Shown here one piece after another: positions 55,446 to 64,000 of a stretch of 64,000 nucleotides of DNA. This stretch comes from Schistocerca nitens (taxonomy: Eukaryota; Arthropoda; Insecta; Orthoptera; Acrididae). Below the pieces are notes generated by a model. The model was not told the DNA's origin, did not search any database, and saw only the letters and a program-made list of their open reading frames with translations. How positions within the stretch are numbered: the first letter of the stretch is position 1; each line of letters opens with the position of its first letter. The translations under genes and the position numbers were made by a program. The stretch spans positions 277,627,503-277,691,502 of the forward strand of contig NC_064622.1 in assembly GCF_023898315.1 (NCBI RefSeq), read 5' to 3'.

Positions 55446-56440
55446 TACTTAGATGGCTCAGAATACAGGTTAATAATAAAATGGGACAACTACAACAGCC
55501 TGACACAATACAATGATGAAATGCTTTTTCAAGAAAATCACGTGTCAAGATCAGAACATTATACACTTAAGATCAACCGAATGAGGGAGTGCAGCTGCTA
55601 AGATACTGACATATTTGGGAGGATGGAATTTGCTCTGCCCAGCCATCCTTATTTAGGTGTACTGTGATTTTCCTAAATCATTTCAGGCACATGTCAGGAT
55701 GTCCTGTGTCGAGGCCACAGTCAATGACCTATCTTATCCTAATAAATCATACTTATATATTCTGAGCGTGCATTTATATTTTGAGCTATTTATTAACATC
55801 GTATTACCACGAAAATTCCTGTATCAATGGGAGATGATCCTTAGGGGGTATATAAACAAATTTAAGTGGTATGCTTTGCCTGGTTTTGTAAATAATCAGA
55901 TTTTAATTGTCTTTTTAATCTGGATGGGCAATTTATTGTGCAGTTTTATTCCCATGAAGAAAATGCTGTTTTGTGTGAAATTTTCACTCACATTTAATTT
56001 CATAGAGTTTTTTCACTGTTAAAGTAGAAATTAATGCTGTTTTGTTTTCTTCGCATTTAGTACAAGTTTGCTGCTTAATGATCAATTATAAACATCCTTT
56101 AAGGTTCCATTTGCTATCTCTTCTTGGAGTTCTAGTTTTACCTGTGATTACAATGTTGCTGTAATCAACAAAAAGAAATTTCCCCCCTCCCCATGTTTAA
56201 AAAAAATCTGGAAAGTAATAGATATACATCGTGAAGCGAAATTCGCTCACTCTGGCTTTTGCAGTGCGACTCCTCACGTACCAGTGATAAAAAAAAAAAA
56301 AAAATGTCTGTCACAAAATTACGTCCAGCGAGTATATCAGGCAGCAAAAGGACATTAAATAGTGGCAATATGGCAACACTGTAACCACATGTATGGTAAC
56401 TACCACTGCCAGCGCATATGAGTCATGCTGTACAGTTGGG
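55446..56440. other. Mostly unassigned; SINE family 4 fragment at 55640-55745
   Basis: CAGCCATCCTTATTTAGGTG, GTGATTTTCCTAAATCA and GGATGTCCTGTGTC...CAGTCAATGACC are body parts of SINE family 4 without the head. A 121-codon frame (55657-56022) starts inside this SINE body and has no domain. A run of about 16 A residues lies at 56288-56303. Confidence 0.5.
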
Positions 56441-56448
56441 CCAATGGA

Positions 56449-56572
56449 GCCGGCACGGTAGCTCAGAGTGTTCAGTCAGAGGGTTAGCTGCCCTCTGCAA
56501 TAAAAAAACTGAGTCAATGGCTCAACACTGAACTTGAATGGATATCATGGGACATCCGCACCGAACAAAAAA
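56449..56572 (+). repeat. tRNA-related SINE, family 5
   Basis: Head GCCGGCACGGTAGCTCAGAG, then GTCAGAGGGTTAGCTGCCCT and ACTGAGTCAATGG, ending in an A-rich tail. The same family occurs at 61450-61728 in opposite orientation. No clear target duplication found. Confidence 0.75.
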
Positions 56573-56640
56573 AAAGTGGATAGAGTTTTGGGTTAGCATG
56601 CAGGAGGTGGAGGTTTCGATCCTGGATTGGGGAGCGCATT
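56573..56640 (+). other. tRNA-like segment
   Basis: TAGAGTTTTGGGTTAGCATG resembles a tRNA 5' half and GAGGTTTCGATCCTGG a B box with one extra T; a T run follows (about 56639-56645). It is too altered for a tRNA gene and probably heads another short repeat. Confidence 0.4.
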
Positions 56641-56959
56641 TTTTTATTTGCTTATTTCATTCTGACGTTTCATATTGAAATATACACCGTTTCTTAGGTC
56701 ACTTGTATCCTAAATTTACAACATTATGTAATGCTGAATTTAACAAATACGTGGTTAGACAAATAAGAAATAGACAGTTGAAACAAATGACCTGACATAG
56801 GACAGAATAACTGCAAAAACAATATCAACTTGGAGATGCTAAAAATGATAGCACAGTACAATAACACTACATTTACTTGTCATTTATACTACATCTAATA
56901 TAAGCACTCAGATGTAGCATATTAGCAATCAGTGACATTAATAATGCCTATATTAATGA

Positions 56960-57715
56960 TTACACGACCTTCGCAACAGAATATATTGTCCTCAGATCAA
57001 AAGATCCTCAAAGCAACCTCCTTGCATGTCCAAACATTGCGCAAACTGCCGGATCATACAGCTCTGGACCCTTCACAGCAAAGCTGTGTCCACAGTAACA
57101 AGAGCAGCATGAACATGCGCTACCAATTCTTCCACATTTGCCGGCAAAGTAGAGTACACGTGCTCCTTCAGGTGTCCCCACCGGAAGACATCTAGGGGAT
57201 TGTGGTCAGGTGAATGCAGTGGCCATACAACTGGACCTCCATGTCTGAGCCATCTCCCTAGAAATGTTCTGTCCAAATAACATCACACATTAATTCCAGA
57301 GTGTGGAGATGCACCATCATGTTGGAACCATATCCTCAGCCAAACATGTAGTGGAACGGTGTAGTGCATCAATCAGATAGTTTGAGAGGAATGCACAATA
57401 CCTTCATGCAGTCAATTGGTCAGGCAACATGTAGGGGCCCAAACACCTGTCACCCAATTTTACAGCCTAGACACTGATACCAAAGCGAACTTGATAGCCA
57501 CGGTCCCGGGTGACATGCAGGTTAACCTCACACCAATGGTGAGCATTGTGCATATTGAAAACACCCTCATGACTGAATGCTGCTTCATCCGAACGTATTA
57601 AGGTGTTCATGAAGTCATCGTTGGCTTCCCGTTGTTGTTGGAACCATTCACAGAATTGCACCCGCTGATGGCAATCTGCCGGATGCAGGTTATAACGATA
57701 TGTTTACGTAATGTG
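56960..57715 (-). pseudogene. mariner-like rosa-type (DD41D) transposase fragment
   Basis: The minus strand reads QFCEWFQQQREANDDFMN, IRSDEAAFSHEGVFN (first D), the HHWCEVNLHVTRDRGYQVRF block, WFQHDGASPHSG (second D) and HSPDHNPLDVFRWGHLKEHV (third D, H-N-P-L-D for L-N-P-L-D). A frame change splits the last two. Terminal repeats were not found. Confidence 0.8.
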
Positions 57716-57719
57716 TATA

Positions 57720-58854
57720 CATAAACATACAGATATAAATATCCCCGCTTGTAGTCGCTAATTATAACAATATGTTTACTTTTGTGCTGTAACATCTAGC
57801 TCTAATCAGCGGTGGAAATATATTCGCGAACGCCGACCGTGTGCTGCTGTTTCTTGTTGGATCGTCTGATCAGTCGGATGTTGCATTGCAGAGGAGAGTA
57901 AATGCCTATTCAAAATATAATTATTTTTGGATAGCTCAACATGAATTTCCCAAGGGACCGTAGTTTATCATGTATTTACCAATAGAATATGGTGCGGAGA
58001 AAGTATTTCGCCGCATGCAACTTTCGTCCGATTTCGACGAAAGAATTCGTGACTGTGAACTCTCTATTTGGCAGAAACATAAAGAAAATTAAAAACTTCA
58101 TGAAGGAGTGAGACATAGATTCTATTCTAAATAAATAGTCCATACACCAGTTCCATTTAACTCTGCATTTATGACAATTAGTAGATGAACTTACACTGCA
58201 ATGAAGGATTTAACATGGATGCCGTTTTGACTGGCACTTCTCTTCTCGTAATGAAAATAATTCCTTTGACGTTTTCACATACACGTCACACAATAAATCT
58301 ACTGCTATGCAGTATTGCACTTTTAGTATTGCATTTTTACTTTAAACTAAAATAATATTATTTTTAACAATAATAATACGGCGGCAAGACATGCGCGTCC
58401 GACACAAGTTACAAAAGACAAGAGGAAAATGAGTAACTGTTCATCGAGAATTTCTCGTACATCCAAAAAAATGTGTGAAAGTGTTCTTCTACTGTCCGAT
58501 TTTCGCGCCGCGGTTTTCAAAGTCAGTAACTCACTGCATCTCTGACGGCGCTTCGACAATAAACACGTTACGTCACAGGACGTTCACCTTTTACATTCTC
58601 GCAACATTATTTGCGAACTGTAGCTGTTGCCCAGCGACTGCTCGATTAGTGAATGATTTAAAATGATAAGTCAATCACAAAATGTTACATTGCCTTCCAT
58701 GGGAATCTTGGAAATCAAAGAGATTACCAAGATTCACATGTCACCGGTAACATTATGGGATTGAGTACTTTACAGATGTACATTGATCAAACACAGTATT
58801 CCTGTCATTTGATTATTAGGATTACACAAATATGGTGATCTCTCATTCATAGAC
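57720..58854. other. Unassigned sequence
   Basis: No recognised motif. Short frames at 58347-58666 overlap on both strands and are not credible genes. Confidence 0.35.
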
Positions 58855-58857
58855 TAA

Positions 58858-59375
58858 CAAGGGGAAGGCCTAGACACGGCCAACCGATTCAGCTCAAATT
58901 TTGCAGGTCGCTTGTGTACAACCTAAAACGAAGGAATCTAAGATATTTTGGGTCAACACCCCCGCAATTTTGAGAAAATCACCCCTAAAGATTATGACGA
59001 GCAATCGACTCAAAATTGGAGGGATCGATGGATAATTGTAAATACAGCATTTTTCATCATCAGGTATGGGGTCCGCAAACGCAAACTTTTCCAGAAATCG
59101 AGGAAAGAAACTTTTACAACTGCCGCTTCTGTGCCCATATGGTAAACGCCTTTTGCCGACAGCGGCGATAGCGCAGAGGCCAAGGTAATTGGCTGGGAAT
59201 CGGAGAACCCGGGTTCGAATCTCGAAGAAACCTACCGGGTTTTTTTATTTTCGTTTTTATTTTCCCATATCTCAATTGATAGGGATAGGAGGGTTAATAA
59301 GGTAAGTATATCAATAAGGAATGATAATAATAAGGTAGGCAAACTAATTTCCCAAACGCCGTGTGTTAGTAAAGT
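58858..59375 (+). repeat. Left TIR of the long-TIR transposon
   Basis: Pairs with the reverse complement of 61235-62034 along its whole length (with the SINE removed). Shared blocks include GCAGGTCGCTTGTGTACAAC, CCTAAAACGAAGGAAT, AAAGATTATGACGAGCAA and TTCATCATCAGGT. Confidence 0.85.
59161..59244 (+). other. tRNA-like Pol III module in the left TIR
   Basis: TAGCGCAGAGG fits the A-box consensus exactly and GGTTCGAATCT fits the B box at 10 of 11 positions, about 40 bp apart, followed by a T7 run at about 59240. The module is repeated in the right TIR (61376-61449, minus) with a one-base insertion in its B box and the SINE inserted at its 5' edge. Confidence 0.7.
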
Positions 59376-59402
59376 ATTAAACTTTTAAGCCTTGTCACAT
59401 GA

Positions 59403-59584
59403 GCCGGCCGCGGTGGTCTCGCGGTTCTAGGCGCGCAGTCCGGAACCGTGAGGCTGCTACGGTCGCAGGTTCGAATCCTGCCTCGGGCATGGATGTGTGT
59501 GATGTCCTTAGGTTAGTTAGGTTTAAGTAGTTCTAAGTTCTAGGGGACTAATGACCTGAGAAGTTGAGTCCCATAGTGCTCAGA
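59403..59584 (+). repeat. tRNA-derived SINE, family 1
   Basis: A copy lacking the final TTTGAACCA tail; head partly altered, B box GGTTCGAATCC intact. The 14-bp target duplication GCCTTGTCACATGA (59389-59402 and 59585-59598) is perfect. Confidence 0.9.
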
Positions 59585-60043
59585 GCCTTGTCACATGAAA
59601 ACAACTCCGAGTAAGAGTGCTGCGAATTCCTCACGAGGGATCACAGATAGCCAACCGCGCGACGCTTGTTTACAACGAGGCACGGGACGGAATGTAAGGG
59701 ACCGAATGCACTCGGGGAGAGTTTTGTTGTCCCAGTTGCCTCTTTGTCATAGCATAGTTGTGAACCTGGAAGAGAGAAGGTGTCCAGCACGAGTCTTATA
59801 GAAGTGAATTTGAAAGAGTTGTTTTCCGTCATTAGGCTGCCGCGAACCTCGTGGATACATGTAGTGACTTTTCCGTCGTTAATGCGCCGAATGAAATACG
59901 TTTTGTGAATGAATACAGTGTTCTTCCGTAAGTAACATATGACGAGTACTGTATGTAGTTTGTAGTAATTAGCTCGTCTGTTTATGCCGTAGTAACTAGT
60001 AATTTTTTGTTGTGGCATATCTTTCACGTGCATGATCTGAATA

Positions 60044-61230
60044 ATGGAGGATGTACACCCTTCGACTAGCGCTGTAATATATAGTTGGGAGCCTGTCAAA
60101 GACGATGGCAAGCGGGAAGTTACCGACGCTGTGTTTTGGTTTGTAAAAGTGTTGCAAGACAGATGCATTATCAACGCACTACCGGAAGCAGGCAGTTTTG
60201 TTTCTCGGCGTTCCAGACTGATAGGAGCGGCTATTGTCGAGCGATTTTTGGAGCTAACGAACGAAATGACTTTTGTTGATACTGAAGTACTATATCATGA
60301 AGACGAAGCAGAAGGTGATTCAGTGGAAGATATTCAGACTAGTGAATCGCAAAATGGTCATAACACTTTGGAAATCTCCACGTCACTGGGAATATGTGCT
60401 TCATCTGTTCCCGGTGAGTATTACGAACCGGTTTGTAAACGATTGAACTACGGCGCTATACCCCTTGAAGTAAAAGTAAAGGCGGTAGCGATAGCCAGGA
60501 ATCATCCAAATTGAAACTTACAAACATTGCAAAAGAATGGAGCAACAACAGCCCTGAAAAGGAAGAACGACTTGAAATTGTGGGAAAGTGATATCGTTAA
60601 AGGAGGGACAAGATACGACAAATACCAGGCGATAAATAAGTGGACATACGACAGATTTGTCGAATCTCGTTGTCGTAACGAGAATGTAACAACGAGAATA
60701 CTTTAGGAGTGGGCTGCAGGTGCAGCGCTTCAATATATGGCCAACAAGGATTTTACATTTGCTTCATCATTATCTTGGGCAAGAAATTTCAAATCGGAGT
60801 ATAAAATTTGTCAACGGCACGTCACTAAATACGTCTCTCGTAAGGAGATACAAAATATAGTAGATATACAGAAAGTGGCGGCTCTTTTCAGCACGCAAAC
60901 GGCGTCACTTATGACCGGTTTTAATCGTGATTACGTGATCAACGCCGATCAAACAGGATGCGAGTATCGGGTGAACATTCGACGCACGTTATAGCATAAG
61001 GGAGAAAAACGAACCCTTGTCGCAGTTGGTAGTAAAAACAAATTAACACATTCGCACACAGCGCAATATGCCATCACTGCCTCTGGAAAAGTGTTGCCTT
61101 AGGTTTTCCTGTGTTTACAAGAAACGAATTTTACATTTGGTGTTCGGGTTATAGAAGAGGTCGATCGTTTAACCGACTCGTTGAAAAATGTGTACATTAG
61201 CTGGAAGAGACATTGTAAAGTGACCTGGAG
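60044..61230 (+). pseudogene. CENP-B/pogo-like transposase, three stops, catalytic domain truncated
   Basis: One frame runs from an acidic N-terminus through PLEVKVKAVAIARNHPN, LWESDIVKGGTRYDKYQAIN, WTYDRFVESR, SSLSWARNFKSEYKI (CENP-B-type helix-turn-helix), KYVSRKEIQNI and VINADQTGCEYRVNIRRTL, where the D of N-A-D-Q-T-G is the likely first catalytic aspartate. HKGEKRTLVAVGSKNKL follows. In-frame stops lie at 60512 (TGA, W expected), 60704 and 60992 (TAG); a frameshift occurs near 61081. The second and third acidic residues are missing because the right TIR begins. The superfamily call rests on the D-Q-T-G block and HTH order. Confidence 0.7.
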
Positions 61231-61449
61231 TATCATTTTAGTTGTTTACTATCCCAAGAGGTTTGAGAAATTTATTTGCCTAGCTCATTATTATCATTCC
61301 TTATTGATTTATTTACCTTATTAACCCTCCTATCACTATCAATTGAAATATGGAAAAATACAAACGAAAAGAAAAACACCCGGTAGTTTTCTTCGCGATT
61401 CGAAACCGGGTTCTCGGACCCCCAGGCAGTTACCTTGACCGTTGCGCTA

Positions 61450-61728
61450 TTTTTTTTTTTTTTTTAAATCTCATTTTGTTCGGTTTTGTTCGTTGCATCT
61501 GCTCGGGGCGGACGTCGTAAGACATCCGTTTAAGTTCGTTGTTGATAGATTAGCTCAGTTTCTTTATTACAGCGATAGCCAGGAATCATCCAAATTGAAA
61601 CTTACAAACATTGCAAAAGAATGGAGCAACAACAGCCCTGAAAAGGAAGAACGACTTGAAATTGTGGGAAAGTGATATCGTTAAACACGAACACGCTGAG
61701 CTACTGTGCCGGCTGCTATCGGTGCTGC
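61450..61728 (-). repeat. Chimeric SINE family 5 carrying transposase sequence
   Basis: On the minus strand the SINE head (GCCGGCACAGTAGCTCAGCG) and its body (ACTGAGCTAATCTATCAACA, GGATGTCTTACGACGTCCGC) with an A-rich tail are separated by 115 bp (61573-61687) identical to 60487-60601 of the transposase gene, in place of the roughly 20-bp GTCAGAGGGTTAGCTGCCCT segment seen in the copy at 56449. The SINE sits in the right TIR at a TAGC site. Confidence 0.85.
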
Positions 61729-62240
61729 TGGCGCAAACCCGTTTACCTCCTGGGTACAGAAGCGGCAGTTGTGAAGGTTTCTTACCTCGATTTCTGGAAA
61801 AGTATGCGTTTTCGGACCCCACACCTGATGATGAAACATGCTCTACTTACAATTATCTATCGATCCCGCCATTTTTGAGTCGGTTGCTCGTCATAATCTT
61901 TAGTGGTGATTTTCTCAAAAACGCGGGGGTGTTGACCAAAAATATCTTACATTCCTTCGTTTTAGGTTGTACACAAGCGACCTGCCAAATCTGAGCCGAA
62001 TTGGTTGGCCGTGTTTGAGGCCTTCCCCTTGTAAGACAATTCTTAAGGTAAAGATACACAAAAAAATTTAAAAACTAAGACAGTATATCTACAAAGTTTA
62101 CAATGGAGATTATACATTATGCTCATTACAGTCTTTATTTTTTTTTTACAGAGTTCATAATGACCTACTTTGTGGCCTCAAGTTACTGTCCAGAGCTCAT
62201 AGGCTCTTTGCTCCTGAAAGAAAACACATAGACATTCATC

Positions 62241-62338
62241 TTTTTACACACACATAATTCTCACACATGGAATTTCTCACACGTGTCCATTTTTATACAC
62301 ATATAACTCTCACACATGGAATTTCTCACACGTGTCCA
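62241..62338. repeat. 49-bp tandem duplication
   Basis: Two adjacent 49-bp units (62241-62289 and 62290-62338) differ at only a few positions and share CTCACACATGGAATTTCTCA and CACGTGTCCA. Confidence 0.9.
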
Positions 62339-64000
62339 TTTTCCGTTGCTCACGAGTTGTCATGATTTTTACGCTTTCATTGTTTGTGTATTTGACAGGT
62401 AAGATAAAATTTGATTCTTCTCCGGGTGAAGCTTATCCCTTGAGAAGTTGGATCGCTACTTTGCGTTCTCCGAGTAGAAAACTTTTCATCAGCTCTGGTC
62501 GGCGAGTCTCGCTCGCACGTTAGGTACACGCGTTACATGTAACAAAAAATATAAATACCCATTGGTCTAAGATCTAAGCTTAAATCTAATTTTAGGACTT
62601 GGGATTCATAGGAATTTGACTTTGTCACTATTCGCGTGTGGTTTAGCTGTTCGCATTTCATTCACGGGATATAACATTAGCATAGTATGTGATAAGTTGT
62701 GAACTCATATAAGAGTCTTTTATTTTGGGAGCGGCTTTCATGGAAAGTCCGTTTCGTCGAACTGCAGCGGGAGTGCTGTGCTAGTACATCACTTTAAATT
62801 TAACGCGTTTGTTGCGTCACTGGACGTTGACACAGGCTGATTGTTAGAGCTGAATCGCAACTCGAGGCGCTCACTAGCCTCCACGCGGTATTTCAGCTTC
62901 TCATATTTCAGCTTTTCCGCGCACGGTTCAGTGAACACGTTGTGTCGATGGTGTTGTGGTATCTTGTGGTTTACTGAGCTGGTGCGGAGGGACGAGGATT
63001 ACCAGGGACAGAGACTCCATTGAAACCATCCCTGCCTCCACATTTTCCAGCCGATTTTGAAGATTTTAAGGTAGGCTAGCGCTCGCACTTTGCAAAGCAG
63101 CTAACACACTTGATTTACGATGCACTGTACGTATTCACATCACCGCCTTCGGTTACACAACCGGACTATCACTGTCCGTCGGCCTATCTGCACGTTTAAC
63201 ACTTTTTATCTTCATCGTGAATGAAATTATCACTTACTTATAACAACGACGCATTGCTTCGTGTCTGTGGCAGACTTCCACAGCATTTTAAGCCTTCACT
63301 TATACACTACTATGTACACAAATTTTTTACAGTTTATAATCAAATAGTTTGTCTCATTTTGAAGCTTGCTAATTGAGAGCTTCGATTATCGTGTCCATTT
63401 CAATTTCTATTGCTTTGTTGGTAACTTCCTTAACATTTCGCTTTACATTGTTCATCATCTTTCTCTAAGACTAATTATACTTTTAGTTAACAGTCACAAT
63501 ACATTAGTTTCTCCGATCTGTTAGCAATTATTATTATTATTATTATTATTTTAATTCATTTGAATCGTTCTTTCTATTCATTAGATTCATTAAAGTTATC
63601 ACTGTCATTTCAACAAAAATTTCCTTTTTACTAGATGTGAGGATAGTCACATTTGATCGCCCTCTCACATGAGAACAGAACACCATTCAAGAAAATATTC
63701 AAATTCCTTATCGCGATCTCGGTTTGCGTCTCAGATTGACTTTAAAAGGAAAAATAAAGGCATTTCAAAACTAGCTTTTCCCGATTTCGCACACGCGTTT
63801 CCTTTTGAAAATCGTATGCCAAACCAGACTTCCACGTCAACCGCATTTCTCAGTCTGTGACGTCAAATCTACGGGACGCGTTTAGGCGGGTTAGGATATT
63901 TACACAAATACAGAAGAAAGACATAGATATAATAGTTCATAGAAGAAGAAATCTAGCAAACAACTCCTTGTTCCTTATGACTTAGAAATTAATTTTCCTT
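62339..64000. other. Unassigned; (ATT)n at about 63527-63550
   Basis: No recognised element. 63020-63070 reads CCTCCACATTTTCCAGCCG followed by a GT after AAG, which could mimic a splice donor, but no supporting exon was found. Confidence 0.35.

Larger units (their letters stand above)
58855..62036 (+). mobile_element. Long-TIR DNA transposon with CENP-B/pogo-like transposase
   Basis: The ends CAAGGGGAAGGCCT (58858 on) and AGGCCTTCCCCTTG (to about 62034) start inverted repeats of about 515 bp (58858-59375 against 61235-62034, the latter lengthened by a SINE). The flanking bases are TAA on both sides, so the target duplication is TA or TAA. Between the TIRs lies a decayed transposase gene whose catalytic domain is cut off by the right TIR. 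The element also carries a family 1 SINE at 59403. It must have been moved by an enzyme supplied in trans or lost its 3' coding part later. Confidence 0.85.

Noticed and set aside
55657-56022. 121-codon plus-strand open frame
   Set aside because: Starts inside a SINE fragment and is composed of AT-rich hydrophobic codons without a domain.
59161-59236. Functional tRNA gene in the TIR
   Set aside because: A and B boxes are good, but a complete cloverleaf could not be made by eye and the module is duplicated in the inverted TIR.
63020-63070. First exon of a host gene with a GT splice donor
   Set aside because: Only a short proline-rich reading and a single GT; no acceptor, promoter or homologous domain could be supported.

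Overview
This window looks like non-genic DNA from a very large, repeat-rich insect genome. The tRNA-derived SINEs, the jockey/CR1-like and RTE-like LINEs and the Tc1/mariner families match repeats I remember from locusts (Schistocerca/Locusta type). That identification is from memory and was not searched. I found no convincing complete host gene, no functional tRNA or rRNA gene and no prokaryotic feature. Almost everything recognisable is a transposable element (TE), often nested several layers deep and mostly decayed.

Layout. 1-2890: a minus-strand LINE carrying a nested LINE 3' end and two SINEs. 3000-6875: a dense Tc1/mariner cluster that includes a head-to-head pair of Tc1 3' halves, a SINE split by a later insertion, and a small internally deleted rosa-like mariner. 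6876-13680: mostly unassigned, with a (CA)n tract, two near-perfect hairpins and a GC-rich patch. 13680-22770: a LINE C-terminus, a gypsy protease/RT remnant, a DD41D mariner, and an RTE copy carrying a 5S-rRNA-derived SINE and a tRNA-derived SINE. 22780-26640: featureless AT-rich DNA. 26660-32925: a Tc1 5' end, a LINE 3' end, a domain of degenerate repeats, and an RTE-like LINE with an 859-codon open frame. 34535-40511: gypsy pol, a possible LTR, a tRNA-containing MITE-like element, a second LTR end with primer site and gag start, and a solo LTR with a 5-bp target duplication. 40970-46690: more LINEs, a Tc1 with a mutated catalytic triad, and a small MADF-like frame. 47063-51890: an almost full-length LINE with PHD/SGNH-type ORF1 and EN-RT ORF2. 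52420-57715: three Tc1/mariner elements, one almost intact. 58855-62036: a long-TIR transposon with a CENP-B/pogo-like transposase.

The elements form a history of layered insertions rather than a pathway. SINEs depend in trans on LINE machinery such as that seen at 30-33 kb and 47-52 kb. Deleted DNA transposons depend on transposases such as those decayed here. The two most unusual structures are in the 58.9-62.0 kb transposon: its TIRs each contain a tRNA-like Pol III promoter module, and a SINE inside its right TIR contains an exact 115-bp copy of the element's own transposase gene. The head-to-head Tc1 dimer at 4.1-6.7 kb and the 5S-derived SINE at 21.4 kb are also worth checking.
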